A stretch of 64,000 bases of DNA from Flavobacteriaceae bacterium UBA980 (GCA_002292265.1 DBBQ01000039.1:1-64000); one strand, 5' to 3'; positions 1 to 8,935 are shown, numbered from the stretch's first letter. Made by a program: numbers and translations. Notes: generated by a model not told the origin, from the letters alone.

Positions 1-926
1 GAAAAGGTTTCACTATTGCCCGTATAATTACCATTTAAAAATGCAGACAAACGGGGCAGACTTTTTGAACGCTCGTATTTATAGAGGAGTGTTTCTGAAA
101 GAAGATTGTTTTCTGCCATTTTGATATCCATATTGTTGCTCAAGCTAATATCCTCAGAGATTTGAAGGCTGAATAAGCTAGCATCGGTTAATTTTTCCAA
201 CGTATCTGATAAAAGCAACGGAGACTGGGTGGGAAAGCCTATCAAAAGTTTGAGCATATTTAAGGTAATACGTTCTAAGTTTTTTGCATAGCGCAATTGC
301 GTTTCCACGCCCGAAAGCGTGAGCCGGAGTTGTTCAACACTTTCTTCTTCTTCAAAACCGTTGCGAAACAATTGGTTCAATTCTTCTAGAGTTTTCGTGA
401 GGTTTTTTTGATTTTTTTCCAAAAACTGGATGTTTTCCCTAACCAACAAAATAGAGGAGTAGGTGTTAACAATGTTTTTACGTACTTCCAGCAGTGTTTT
501 TTCCAAGATATTTTCAGAGATGGTAAGGAATACCCGAGAGGCCTCAAGACCAACAAGATAAGAACCATCAAAGATTAACTGTTGTACAGTCACTCCCGCA
601 TCCATAGTTTGCGGTGTCCCAAATTGGACTTCGGCAAAATCCCCTTCATTTCCGCCAAAAAATTGAGCTGGGATTAACGAAGTGGGCAATTCAATAAAAT
701 TTTGATAATTCGCATTGGCGCTGATTTGTGGAAGACCTATGGCAATGGTACTCCACTTGTCTTTGTAGGCTTTCTGAACGCCTAAATTTGCATTTTGTAT
801 AGTTCTGTTGTTTTGTTCTCCGAAGGCAAGGGCTTCTTCCAGGGAAACGGCATCAGGAAGCGTTTGTGAAAAAACATACTGTAATCCTAAGAAAATAAAG
901 AAGATGTAAAGGGTTTTTGAGGTCAT
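1..926 (-). CDS. TolC-family outer membrane efflux protein, 3' part outside window
   Basis: Outer-membrane channel component of a tripartite efflux or secretion pump. I translated the minus strand from the ATG at 926-924 and the frame stays open to the window edge, giving about 308 residues. The N-terminus is a signal peptide (hydrophobic stretch ending FSQ near residue 21). It is followed by the TolC pattern of SLEEALAFGEQNN, then long helices and a typical LLIGFP segment near residue 225. The start codon overlaps the TetR stop as ATGA, so the two genes are co-transcribed. In flavobacteria the next genes are usually a membrane-fusion protein and an RND pump; that is expected beyond the left edge but not seen. 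Confidence 0.9.
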   Translation of the reverse strand, partial: MTSKTLYIFFIFLGLQYVFSQTLPDAVSLEEALAFGEQNNRTIQNANLGVQKAYKDKWSTIAIGLPQISANANYQNFIELPTSLIPAQFFGGNEGDFAEVQFGTPQTMDAGVTVQQLIFDGSYLVGLEASRVFLTISENILEKTLLEVRKNIVNTYSSILLVRENIQFLEKNQKNLTKTLEELNQLFRNGFEEEESVEQLRLTLSGVETQLRYAKNLERITLNMLKLLIGFPTQSPLLLSDTLEKLTDASLFSLQISEDISLSNNMDIKMAENNLLSETLLYKYERSKSLPRLSAFLNGNYTGNSETF

Positions 927-1528
927 AGGGTCAATTCTTTTTTATAGTTGTTTAGTTTCTGAATTCCATCAGGGGTGCAGATGGCACGGAGGTGGTATTC
1001 TGAAAAGTTGATTAGGAGTTGATCAATTTTGAACTCTTCTATAGGGAACAGTTCGATGTCTTGAATGCCTCGGATACCATTAAAAAATATCCGAGTGACA
1101 AAATTAATATCGACTTCGGGCCGAAAAAGACCTGTCTTGATCCCTTTTTTTATGCTTTCTGAAAAAAAACTTCCCAATACCTCAAATTCCTTTGCCTTCA
1201 ACTTTTGATAAATAGCCTTGTAATATTTTTGTAGCTGATACACCGGAGAATTTTTTTCATTCGAAAGGTGATTTAAAGCCTCCTTTTTTATAAGGTACAA
1301 TTCGATAATGGGATCTTTGGAATGCTTCGCTATACTCAGGATCTTATCCATTACTAAATTAAAATGTCGCATGGCACTCGTTTCTACGAGTTGTTCTTTT
1401 TTCGGGAAATGGGTGTAGATTGTTTTTTTGGAGACACTCATCTTTAGGGCTATATCGTCTACGGTCACACTTTTGAAACCGTATTGTAAAAATAAGGGAA
1501 TAGCCTCATTAATAATAGCCTCTTTCAT
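923..1528 (-). CDS. TetR/AcrR-family transcriptional regulator
   Basis: Predicted DNA-binding repressor of 201 residues. I start it at the ATG at 1528, giving MKEAIINEAIPLF, because the in-frame extension upstream is not TetR-like. Residues about 5-50 form the TetR helix-turn-helix, with SVTVDDIALKMSVSKKTIY and then HFPKKEQLV. The C-terminal ligand domain is divergent and gives no clue to the inducer. It overlaps the downstream TolC gene by 4 bases, so it most likely controls its own efflux operon. A Bacteroidota promoter lies just upstream. Confidence 0.93.
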   Translation of the reverse strand: MKEAIINEAIPLFLQYGFKSVTVDDIALKMSVSKKTIYTHFPKKEQLVETSAMRHFNLVMDKILSIAKHSKDPIIELYLIKKEALNHLSNEKNSPVYQLQKYYKAIYQKLKAKEFEVLGSFFSESIKKGIKTGLFRPEVDINFVTRIFFNGIRGIQDIELFPIEEFKIDQLLINFSEYHLRAICTPDGIQKLNNYKKELTL

Positions 1529-1541
1529 TAATTTTTTTTGG

Positions 1542-1573
1542 CAAATGTAAATAAAGGAAACTTTAAAAACAAA
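1542..1573 (-). promoter_or_regulatory. Promoter of the TetR-TolC operon
   Basis: On the minus strand TTTG (1573-1570) is followed by 20 bases and then TACATTTG (1549-1542). This fits the Bacteroidota -33/-7 pattern TTTG-N19-21-TAnnTTTG. It lies 13 bases before the TetR start codon and in the divergent gap to the prenyl synthase gene, so a TetR operator is likely here, but I see no clear palindrome. Confidence 0.6.
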
Positions 1574-1605
1574 AAAAGTCTCCAAAGTTTCTTTTTTATT
1601 TCTTA

Positions 1606-2619
1606 ATGGATAAAACCCTATTTTTGAAAAAAACGAAAATGGCTGGGCTTACTAAATACCAAGGTTCTTTTGAAACCTATTTAAAACAGACCGTTTCGGT
1701 TGGATCACCTGCAGGTTTGTATCTTCCTATTCAGTACTTGTTGGAGCTCGGTGGAAAGCGTTTGCGTCCTGTTTTGGTTTTAATGGCAGCAGAGGCCTTT
1801 GGGAACCAAAAAAAGGAGGCCCTTCCTGCTGCCCTGGCAGTAGAGATTTTTCACAATTTCACCCTGATGCATGATGACATTATGGACGAGGCCCCATTAA
1901 GAAGGGGTGCTGCTACGGTACATCAAAAATGGAATCTCAACACAGCCATACTTTCCGGTGATGCTATGATGATCCAGGCGTATCAGGCCTTAGAATCTTA
2001 TAAAGCCCCCTTATTTGATAAATTGACCCGATTGTTGAGTAAAACTGCAATTGAAGTTTGTGAGGGACAGCAATACGATTTAGATTTTGAATCAGAGCAG
2101 GAGGTCAGCCAAGAACAGTATTTGGAAATGATCCGACTAAAAACAGCAGTTCTGGTGGGTTGTGCTTTAAAAATGGGTGCGTGGATTGGTGGCGCTCAGG
2201 ACCACCAAGCCCAATTGATATTTGATTTTGGAGAACTTTTGGGGACTGCTTTCCAAATCCAAGACGATTATTTAGACGCTTTTGGAGACCCCGCTTCTTT
2301 TGGAAAACAATTGGGAGGAGACATCATTGAAAACAAAAAAACCATACTGTATCATCAAGCGATGTCCAAAGGTTCTCAAGAAGAGCAAAGAAACCTCAAG
2401 AAGTGGTTTACTTCTCAAACCGATCCCGCGGAAGCAGCTCAAAAAATTGAAGCGCTAAAAACACTTTTCGAAACTACTGGAGCACGGGAAGCAAGTCGTA
2501 ATTTGGTTGGTCACTATACCCAAATAGCTTTTGAAAAATTAGAAAGCTTAACAATCAGTGAGCAAGGAAAAACCTTGTTTAAAGCTTTTGGAACTCATTT
2601 AATGGAACGTAAATTTTAA
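1606..2619 (+). CDS. Polyprenyl (geranylgeranyl-type) diphosphate synthase
   Basis: Class I trans-isoprenyl diphosphate synthase that condenses isopentenyl diphosphate with allylic diphosphates. The 337 residues carry GGKRLRP at 49-55, the first aspartate-rich motif DDIMD at 90-94 and the second, DDYLD, at 220-224, followed by GGDI and the NKKT lysine region. The start may instead be the second methionine (residue 12, base 1639), since the first 11 residues are poorly conserved in kind. It converges on a lycopene cyclase gene, which suggests supply of geranylgeranyl diphosphate for carotenoids, but a role in quinone side-chain synthesis cannot be excluded. Chain length cannot be set from sequence alone. 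Confidence 0.92.
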   Translation: MDKTLFLKKTKMAGLTKYQGSFETYLKQTVSVGSPAGLYLPIQYLLELGGKRLRPVLVLMAAEAFGNQKKEALPAALAVEIFHNFTLMHDDIMDEAPLRRGAATVHQKWNLNTAILSGDAMMIQAYQALESYKAPLFDKLTRLLSKTAIEVCEGQQYDLDFESEQEVSQEQYLEMIRLKTAVLVGCALKMGAWIGGAQDHQAQLIFDFGELLGTAFQIQDDYLDAFGDPASFGKQLGGDIIENKKTILYHQAMSKGSQEEQRNLKKWFTSQTDPAEAAQKIEALKTLFETTGAREASRNLVGHYTQIAFEKLESLTISEQGKTLFKAFGTHLMERKF

Positions 2620-3770
2620 AAGAGCCGTTGGAACAAGGCCTTTAAAAACCAGGTCTTTTGCTTTAATGAAAAAGAAGCGAGGATTTGCAGCTCTTCCCAA
2701 AAACTTGTTTTTTCGTCCAAAAACCGAAAAATTCGAATCGGATTGTTTTTTTCAAACATACGGGAAAAAAGCTGACTCCCTTGCGCATTGTATCGAGTCA
2801 ACACATCCAGAAATAACAAATCGTAAAATCGAAAGCGATTTCTGACCGTAAAAGTATCTAATGCTTTGTCGGTTTTTAAAAATGGAAGCAAGCGTTCGAT
2901 ACTTCTTCGCGTGTTCATAAAGGTAAATCCTGTGCTGGCTTTAGTCCATCCTCCTGCAGTACCGATATGGAGTAAGCTTGGGGTATTGAACTGTTCAAAG
3001 GGGAAACAGGTCATCGGAATGTTGCCTTGCTCTTTTTCTTCAATGATGTAATCTGTGATATCTTTTGTTTTTAAATAGGATTCTATTCCTTTTTCATATT
3101 CTTCAAGCTTCAAAAGATGTTCTGAAAAAAGGGTGTATTCTACCAAGGCGGTGTGGGAATCTAATGGGAGCACGTAGAGGAAACGAGTTTCCTTTTCTTG
3201 GGGGATATCAAAATCCATAAAGAGGATTTTATCGGGATCAAATGCAGGGGTTGAGGTTTTGATAAACCATCCGACAAAGTGCTGCTGTAACACGGGGTGT
3301 TTTTTTTGATTCCACAGGGGCTTGGGATTGAAAAGGCTGTTAAAAACGCGTTTGGATTGAAATTTTCCTTGCGTTGTGACAATTTCTGTAAAGCCACCCT
3401 CAGTTCGAATATCTTGTATTTCGGCCTGTAAAAAAGTAGTATTTTCTGCTTGTTTAAATTGCTTGTAAAAGGTTTGATAAACCCCAGCAGAGCGCAGCAT
3501 TTTATACTGCAAAGGAGCTAAAGGAAACTCTTGATGGATTTTTTTAGAGCAAAATTGTGCTTGATTCCATACTTTTATAAGCAAGGGGTCAAAGTTTCCT
3601 TTAGGGAGTTCCCAATAACACCAAGTTCGGTCATTGGTATTTTTGAGTTCCTTTTCGACAACAAGAATGGATTGCGTATTAAAGTAAGGATCTTCCCGAA
3701 GTGCTTTTAAGAGTAATAGGCCAGAGGCTCCACCCCCACAAATAATAAAATCAAAATAGTTTTGTTTCAT
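2616..3770 (-). CDS. crtY: Lycopene cyclase, CrtY/CrtL flavoprotein family
   Basis: Cyclises the ends of lycopene to beta-ionone rings, leading to beta-carotene, zeaxanthin or retinal. The 384-residue protein starts with a dinucleotide-binding fold (IICGGGASGLLLL, about residues 9-21) and has the family signature NDRTWCYWE at 46-54. A later segment, GGWTKASTGFTF, is typical of bacterial lycopene beta-cyclases. The stop overlaps the convergent prenyl synthase stop by 4 bases. No other crt genes (crtB, crtI, crtZ) are in the window, so the rest of the pathway would lie elsewhere. Confidence 0.9.
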   Translation of the reverse strand: MKQNYFDFIICGGGASGLLLLKALREDPYFNTQSILVVEKELKNTNDRTWCYWELPKGNFDPLLIKVWNQAQFCSKKIHQEFPLAPLQYKMLRSAGVYQTFYKQFKQAENTTFLQAEIQDIRTEGGFTEIVTTQGKFQSKRVFNSLFNPKPLWNQKKHPVLQQHFVGWFIKTSTPAFDPDKILFMDFDIPQEKETRFLYVLPLDSHTALVEYTLFSEHLLKLEEYEKGIESYLKTKDITDYIIEEKEQGNIPMTCFPFEQFNTPSLLHIGTAGGWTKASTGFTFMNTRRSIERLLPFLKTDKALDTFTVRNRFRFYDLLFLDVLTRYNAQGSQLFSRMFEKNNPIRIFRFLDEKTSFWEELQILASFSLKQKTWFLKALFQRLF

Positions 3771-3821
3771 AGCTGAGTTGTAAAAGTAACCCTAAATGCA
3801 CAAAAACTTCTTGAAACAGTT

Positions 3822-3829
3822 TAATTTTG
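3822..3829 (+). promoter_or_regulatory. -7 promoter element before the ZIP gene
   Basis: TAATTTTG matches the Bacteroidota -7 consensus TAnnTTTG and ends 15 bases before the likely ATG at 3845. I see no good -33 element, so this is a moderate call. Confidence 0.4.
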
Positions 3830-3844
3830 ATAAAAATAGAAATA

Positions 3845-4660
3845 ATGGAAGGAATTTTAGAATTTTTTAAAAATACAGATCCAGTTTTGGGAGCTCTCTA
3901 CGCAACTTTATTTACTTGGGGGCTTACGGCATTGGGGGCTTCCTTAGTTTTTTTTGTAAAGGGAATGAATCGTGCGGTATTGGATGGCATGCTCGGTTTT
4001 ACTGGAGGAGTCATGGTTGCTGCGAGTTTTTGGAGTTTATTAGCGCCAGGCATTGAAATGAGTCCTGGAGAAGGATTTATCAAGGTTATACCCGCTGCTG
4101 TGGGATTTGGATTAGGCGCTTTATTCATTTTTGGTTTGGATAAAATACTCCCCCATATTCACATTAATTTTAAGGAATCAGAAGGGATCAAAACACCCTG
4201 GCATCGCACTACACTTTTGGTTTTAGCGATTACCCTACACAACATTCCTGAAGGGCTAGCCGTAGGGGTATTATTTGGCGGAGTCGCTGCTGGAATCCCA
4301 GAAGCCTCCATTGCGGGTGCGGTAGCACTAGCCTTGGGTATTGGAATCCAAAACTTCCCAGAGGGAATAGCCGTATCCATGCCGTTGAGAAGGCAAGGGG
4401 TTTCCCGTTTTAAAAGTTTTTGGTACGGCCAATTGTCTGCTGTGGTAGAACCTTTTGCAGCGGTAATTGGCGCTTTGGCGGTAACCTTTTTTACTCCAAT
4501 ACTTCCTTATGCACTCGCTTTTGCAGCGGGAGCCATGATTTTTGTGGTGGTAGAAGAAGTTATTCCCGAAACCCAGCAAGACCGGTATACCGATATCGCC
4601 ACTTTAGGTTTCATTGGAGGTTTTATAGTCATGATGACTTTGGACGTCGCTTTAGGATAG
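3845..4660 (+). CDS. ZIP-family divalent metal transporter (GufA/ZupT-like)
   Basis: Integral membrane importer for zinc and related divalent metals. The start chosen is the ATG at 3845 (MEGILEFF, 271 residues); an in-frame TTG 18 bases upstream lies inside the promoter element. About eight hydrophobic segments are visible. The metal-site motifs of ZIP helices IV and V are clear: HNIPEG at 132-137 and QNFPEG at 169-174, with VEP near 201. A His-containing loop (HIHINF) precedes helix IV. The gene overlaps the convergent thiL end by 9 bases. Substrate selectivity is not readable from sequence. Confidence 0.92.
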   Translation: MEGILEFFKNTDPVLGALYATLFTWGLTALGASLVFFVKGMNRAVLDGMLGFTGGVMVAASFWSLLAPGIEMSPGEGFIKVIPAAVGFGLGALFIFGLDKILPHIHINFKESEGIKTPWHRTTLLVLAITLHNIPEGLAVGVLFGGVAAGIPEASIAGAVALALGIGIQNFPEGIAVSMPLRRQGVSRFKSFWYGQLSAVVEPFAAVIGALAVTFFTPILPYALAFAAGAMIFVVVEEVIPETQQDRYTDIATLGFIGGFIVMMTLDVALG

Positions 4661-5710
4661 GTCTTCTTTGGAAAACGACTGCCACCCCTGTGCGGTAAGT
4701 TCAATTTGATGCCCCAAACCTGTAATTAGCTGGCAGCCTGCATTCGCTTCACACGCATGACCCACTACCGTGAGAAAAGGATGAGATTTGATTTTTTCAT
4801 AGTCCTTTTGTTTTACGGTAAAAAGCAATTCGTAGTCTTCCCCTCCGTTGAGGGCTGCCGTAGCGCTGTTTAATTTAAATTCCTCACAAATTAAATTTAC
4901 TTCAGGATCGATAGGAATTTTTTCTTCGAAAAGGTGAAAGCCTACTTTGGAGGCTTTTGATAGGTGGAGGATTTCCGAAGATAACCCATCGCTGATGTCA
5001 ATCATGGACGTGGGTATAATTTGGAGTTCATCGAGCAAATCAATGACGTCTTTTCGCGCTTCGGGTTTAAGTTGCCGTTCGATGCTATACGCATAGTTCG
5101 TCAAATCGGGTTGGGAATTTGGATTTACCTTAAACACCGCTTTTTCGCGTTCCAACACTTGGAGACCGGCATAAGCAGCTCCTAAGTCGCCACTTACTAC
5201 CAAAAGATCATTTTCTTGTGCGCCTTTGCGGTGGACAAGTTTCTTTTTTGGAGCACTTCCTAGAACAGAAATGGAGAGGATCAAACCCGTGATACTGCTG
5301 GTTGTATCTCCTCCGATTAAATCAATTTTGTAGTTTTTACATGCCAGCGCAATGCCTTGGTACAATTCATCTATCGCTTCCAGGGTAAATCGATTAGAAA
5401 CCGCAAGAGAAACTGTTATTTGTTGTGGATGCGCGTTCATGGCGTAGAGATCAGAAAGGTTGACCATAACCGCTTTGTAGCCTAAATGTTTTAAGGGCAT
5501 ATAGGTCAAATCAAAGTGAACGCCCTCAACCAATAAATCGGTACTAATCAGTGTCGGATCTTTTCCGTGATAAAGCACTGCAGCATCATCACCCGGACCT
5601 AAAACACTGGAAGGATTTTGAAGTGAAAAGCTTTGGGTCAAATGATCTATCAATGCAAATTCGCCGAGATCACCTAAGGAAGTTTTGGATGGATTTTTAT
5701 CTTCTAACAT
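4652..5710 (-). CDS. thiL: Thiamine-monophosphate kinase
   Basis: Phosphorylates thiamine monophosphate to thiamine diphosphate with ATP, the last step of vitamin B1 cofactor synthesis. The 352-residue product has the PurM/ThiL-type fold signatures: GPGDDAA at 38-44, STDLLVEGVHF at 57-67, NLSDLYAM at 84-91 and GGDTTSS from 133. ISDGLSSEI and a C-terminal GGEDYELL segment complete the family. Length is slightly above the usual 320-340. No TPP riboswitch is visible upstream, and no other thi gene is present. A -7 promoter element ends 4 bases before the ATG, suggesting a leaderless transcript. Confidence 0.95.
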   Translation of the reverse strand: MLEDKNPSKTSLGDLGEFALIDHLTQSFSLQNPSSVLGPGDDAAVLYHGKDPTLISTDLLVEGVHFDLTYMPLKHLGYKAVMVNLSDLYAMNAHPQQITVSLAVSNRFTLEAIDELYQGIALACKNYKIDLIGGDTTSSITGLILSISVLGSAPKKKLVHRKGAQENDLLVVSGDLGAAYAGLQVLEREKAVFKVNPNSQPDLTNYAYSIERQLKPEARKDVIDLLDELQIIPTSMIDISDGLSSEILHLSKASKVGFHLFEEKIPIDPEVNLICEEFKLNSATAALNGGEDYELLFTVKQKDYEKIKSHPFLTVVGHACEANAGCQLITGLGHQIELTAQGWQSFSKEDLS

Positions 5711-5714
5711 TTCA

Positions 5715-5722
5715 CAAAAGTA
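5715..5722 (-). promoter_or_regulatory. thiL -7 promoter element, leaderless spacing
   Basis: On the minus strand TACTTTTG is followed by only four bases (TGAA) and then the thiL ATG. With the usual Bacteroidota spacing the transcript would start at or next to the A of the start codon. Confidence 0.5.
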
Positions 5723-5904
5723 CGCATCCCACAGAAATGTTAATTCATGGACTTCTTGTTGTTTTTTGGTTACATTTAAAGAACATTTACATTCCTATCT
5801 AATAGTTTGATTTTCAGTAGGATGGTAAATCGAGTGTTTTAGTTTAGTGTAGTGTTAACCAGTTCTAGCTAGGGCAAAATTGAAGAATAAATTAAAAATA
5901 GCAC

Positions 5905-7155
5905 ATGAAATTTTACCCCTTACTTGTCTTGCTTTTATGGGCTTCTTGCAGTAAAGAACCTGTTTTAGAACAACCTCAAGAGCCAATCACCACGACACCA
6001 ACCCCTGACCCAACTCAAGCAAGCAGTCAACAAAAGACTCCTTGTGAAGATGGAATGGCGGGGAGTTATCCTTGTTCGGGTTATGATTTGTTGTCTAGGA
6101 TTTCGATTTCGAATTTCGGCAGTGAAGCGGGAAATGACAATTGGGGTTGGACAGACCCTGAAACGGGAAAAGAATACGTACTCTCAGGTCTGGACGACGG
6201 AACCGCATTTGTAGATATTAGTGATCCCGAAAACCCAGTGGTATTGGGAAAACTGCCCACAGCTACCGATGCCAGCTGGTGGCGAGATATAAAAGTGTTT
6301 AAAGACCATGCGTTTATTGTCAGTGAAGCACAAAACCATGGCTTGCAAGTTTTTGATTTAACCCGCTTACGGGAGGTCACTTCACCACAAACGTTTACTT
6401 CCGATAAACGCCTTACGGAGTTTGGAAACGCACACAATATTTGGATTAATGAGGCAAGTGGTTATGCTTATGTTATCGGTTCTGAATTATTTCAAGGAGG
6501 CCCTGCTTTTATAAACATAGCCGATCCAAAAAACCCAGTACTAGAGGGGGGATACGCAGAGGACTCTTATACCCATGACGCACAAATTGTCATTTACAAC
6601 GGACCCGATCCAGAGTACCAAGGGCGTGAACTCCTTTTTGGAAGCAACAGTGATGGAGGTGAAAACAATCAAATTGTCATAGTAGATGTAACGGACAAAG
6701 CGAACCCAGAAAAGATCAGTTCCATAACCTATTCCAATGGGGGCTACACACATCAAGGGTTTTTATCGGAGGACCAGCAGTATTTTTTTCTCGGTGATGA
6801 ATTAGACGAACTTCGCTTTGGAAGCCCCACGCAAACTCGTATTTTTGATTTAACCCGTCTTTCCAATCCGCTACTACATTTTACTTATTTTGCTAGTATT
6901 AATGCGATTGATCACAACGGTTATGCCAAAGGCGATGAATTTTATTTGGCAAGTTATACCGCGGGTCTCCGTGTTTTAGATATCAGCCAAGTAGCAGAAA
7001 AAAAGATAAGTGAAAAAGGATTTTTTGACACCTATCCCATTGACAACAATCCAAAATTTAATGGCGTTTGGAATGTATATCCCTTTTTTGAAAGCGGAGT
7101 CATCGCGATCCAAGATATAGATTCGGGCTTGTTTTTGGTAAAAGCAGCAGAGTAA
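5905..7155 (+). CDS. LVIVD-repeat / choice-of-anchor B type surface lipoprotein
   Basis: Predicted exported lipoprotein of 416 residues; function not established. The N-terminus is a short lipoprotein signal (LLLWASC, Cys about residue 15), followed by a Pro/Thr/Gln linker. The body holds recurring units of the form D(I/L/V)(S/T)DPxNPxxxG, for example DISDPENPVVLGKL, NIADPKNPVLEGG and DVTDKANPEKISS. These are the hallmark of LVIVD-repeat beta-propellers. A Cys pair in CEDGMAGSYPC may form a disulfide. It is followed after one base by another propeller-like lipoprotein gene, so the two are likely expressed together. The 194-base gap upstream has no recognisable feature on this strand. Confidence 0.8.
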   Translation: MKFYPLLVLLLWASCSKEPVLEQPQEPITTTPTPDPTQASSQQKTPCEDGMAGSYPCSGYDLLSRISISNFGSEAGNDNWGWTDPETGKEYVLSGLDDGTAFVDISDPENPVVLGKLPTATDASWWRDIKVFKDHAFIVSEAQNHGLQVFDLTRLREVTSPQTFTSDKRLTEFGNAHNIWINEASGYAYVIGSELFQGGPAFINIADPKNPVLEGGYAEDSYTHDAQIVIYNGPDPEYQGRELLFGSNSDGGENNQIVIVDVTDKANPEKISSITYSNGGYTHQGFLSEDQQYFFLGDELDELRFGSPTQTRIFDLTRLSNPLLHFTYFASINAIDHNGYAKGDEFYLASYTAGLRVLDISQVAEKKISEKGFFDTYPIDNNPKFNGVWNVYPFFESGVIAIQDIDSGLFLVKAAE

Positions 7156-7156
7156 T

Positions 7157-8497
7157 ATGAGAAATTTTTTTGGTGTCAGTTGGGTCTTATTTTTTAGCGC
7201 TTGTAGCCCTATCACTGAAACCAATTGGTCGTTCTTGCCCCCTGTAGAAAATAGGTGGGATGCTGTTCAAACCCTTGGGGGAAGTGCAGAGGACATTGCT
7301 CATGCCGTCATCCGTACCCAAGACGGAGGGTTTGCAATCGTAGGCAATACGCAAAGTACTGATGGCGATTTTTCACAAAAAACCCGAGCGGGGAGTGATC
7401 TCTTTTTAATGAAATTTTCTTCAATGAGGACTTTGGAATGGACACAAACTTATGGAGGTTCCGAAGATGATCGTGGCCATGACTTGGTTCAACTTCCCGA
7501 TGGGGGCTTTGCCGTAGTGGGTTACAGTAAAAGTAATGATGGAGATGCTTCGGTAAACAAAGGCCAACACGACAATTGGGTATTTCGAACTGATGCCAGC
7601 GGGACCCTTTTGTGGGAAAAGAGTTTTGGGTTTTTAGGCCACGACCACGCCTACAACATCCTCGCTACTTCGGACGGGGGGCTTTTTTTTAACGGATTTT
7701 TGGATGTTACCGCTTCAAGGGGTTTGGGTCAGGACAAGAAAGAGGCTCATTTTTCCGCACGTCATGGAGTAGGAGAATTTTGGGCACATAAAATTGACCT
7801 CAATGGAAATTTAGAATGGCGCAGATACTTTGGAGGAACTAGTAACGACCGGTCTTATGACGCCTTAGAAACCCAAGACGGGGACTTTGTGCTGGTAGGC
7901 GCATCGGAAAGTCAAGATGTTGATGTCCAAAACCCGAGGGGAAGCTATGATTTTTGGATCGTGAAGATCGATGCACTGGGAAATTTACTTTGGGAAAAAT
8001 CCATAGGGGGATCTGCCTATGACAAAGCCAATGCAGTCATTGAAACCTCCTCAGGAGATTATCTTGTTTTGGGTCAAACCTACAGTAGTGATGGTGATAT
8101 TCAGACGGCTGCAGGGTCTTCAGACATCCTGTTGGCACGACTTTCTGCTGCTGGAACTGTACTAGCGGAACAAACGTTAGGAGATGCAGGTTTTGAAACC
8201 GCTTCAGCATTGCAGCAACGGACTGACGGGACGCTCATTATCCTTGGAACTAAGAGCCCTCAGGCGAGTACCTCTGGCGAAGTCCCATTGAGCAATGATG
8301 TTGCTTTGTATTATACCCTTCCCAACGGAAAGCCGATCCAAACCGCCACACTCTCTGGATCGGGCTTGGATGAGGGCAATGATCTTGTTCTAACGGAAGA
8401 CGGAAAAGTACTTGTGGTAGGAAGTACAGAAAGCAATTCGGGAGACTTTTCAAACACCTTCGGAGGAAAGGATATTTTTATTGCTTTTTGGCATTAA
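7157..8497 (+). CDS. Lipoprotein with seven propeller-like repeats
   Basis: Predicted outer-surface or periplasmic lipoprotein of 446 residues with lipobox FFSAC (Cys about residue 16). Seven related units of roughly 55-60 residues can be counted, each opening with a GGSxxDxxxxxV-like strand. TxDGGFxxVGxTxSxDGD and a D..G.LLWEKS.GG strand follow. Seven such units fit a seven-bladed beta-propeller. No catalytic residues can be named. It begins one base after the preceding lipoprotein stop, so translation is probably coupled. Similar repeat proteins occur widely in Bacteroidota as hypothetical proteins. Confidence 0.75.
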   Translation: MRNFFGVSWVLFFSACSPITETNWSFLPPVENRWDAVQTLGGSAEDIAHAVIRTQDGGFAIVGNTQSTDGDFSQKTRAGSDLFLMKFSSMRTLEWTQTYGGSEDDRGHDLVQLPDGGFAVVGYSKSNDGDASVNKGQHDNWVFRTDASGTLLWEKSFGFLGHDHAYNILATSDGGLFFNGFLDVTASRGLGQDKKEAHFSARHGVGEFWAHKIDLNGNLEWRRYFGGTSNDRSYDALETQDGDFVLVGASESQDVDVQNPRGSYDFWIVKIDALGNLLWEKSIGGSAYDKANAVIETSSGDYLVLGQTYSSDGDIQTAAGSSDILLARLSAAGTVLAEQTLGDAGFETASALQQRTDGTLIILGTKSPQASTSGEVPLSNDVALYYTLPNGKPIQTATLSGSGLDEGNDLVLTEDGKVLVVGSTESNSGDFSNTFGGKDIFIAFWH

Positions 8498-8559
8498 ATC
8501 AGCTGATTTTCCTATAGTCTAAATCAATAGAGATTTTTATGAAATCCATTGAAATACTG

Positions 8560-8567
8560 TATATTTG
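8560..8567 (+). promoter_or_regulatory. Promoter element of the suf operon
   Basis: TATATTTG matches TAnnTTTG exactly and lies 29 bases before the start of the first suf-operon gene. The -33 region is not obvious. It is the only good promoter match I see before this operon. Confidence 0.55.
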
Positions 8568-8596
8568 CTTATTATTTAGATTAATTCTTTATTAGA

Positions 8597-8926
8597 ATGA
8601 TTAAAGTTGACGAAACCGCCAAAGAAAAAGTATCCTTTCTCATGAGAGAGGAAGGTTTTGACCCTTCGAATGATTTTGTTCGAGTAGGGGTAAAAAGTGG
8701 AGGTTGTTCTGGTTTGTCTTATGAATTAAAATTTGACAATCACCTACAAGACGACGACAAGCTTTTTGAAGACAATCAAGTGAGGATATTAGTCGATAAG
8801 AAAAGCTTGCTTTATTTAGTGGGAACCACCTTGGAGTATTCTGGTGGTCTCAACGGAAAAGGTTTTGTGTTCAACAATCCAAACGCCCAGAGAACCTGCG
8901 GTTGTGGGGAGAGTTTTTCACTTTAA
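8597..8926 (+). CDS. A-type iron-sulfur carrier (HesB/IscA/SufA family)
   Basis: Small Fe-S cluster carrier of 109 residues that passes clusters from the SUF scaffold to client proteins. The three conserved cysteines are present: Cys37 in GGCSG and Cys101 and Cys103 in TCGCGESF. The segment YSGGLNGKGFVFNNPNAQRT is characteristic of the family. It is the first gene of the suf operon and precedes sufB by 9 bases. The name sufA would fit by context, but A-type carriers are hard to tell apart by sequence. Confidence 0.95.
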   Translation: MIKVDETAKEKVSFLMREEGFDPSNDFVRVGVKSGGCSGLSYELKFDNHLQDDDKLFEDNQVRILVDKKSLLYLVGTTLEYSGGLNGKGFVFNNPNAQRTCGCGESFSL

Positions 8927-8935
8927 AAAAAGAAA

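Noticed and set aside
5711..5904. TPP riboswitch near thiL
   Set aside because: The gap lacks the conserved CUGAGA-type core in either orientation and the thiL promoter element sits directly at the ATG, leaving no leader for a riboswitch.
6081..6437. A 118-residue frame opposite the LVIVD lipoprotein gene
   Set aside because: It lies entirely inside a well-supported coding region and has no recognisable sequence.
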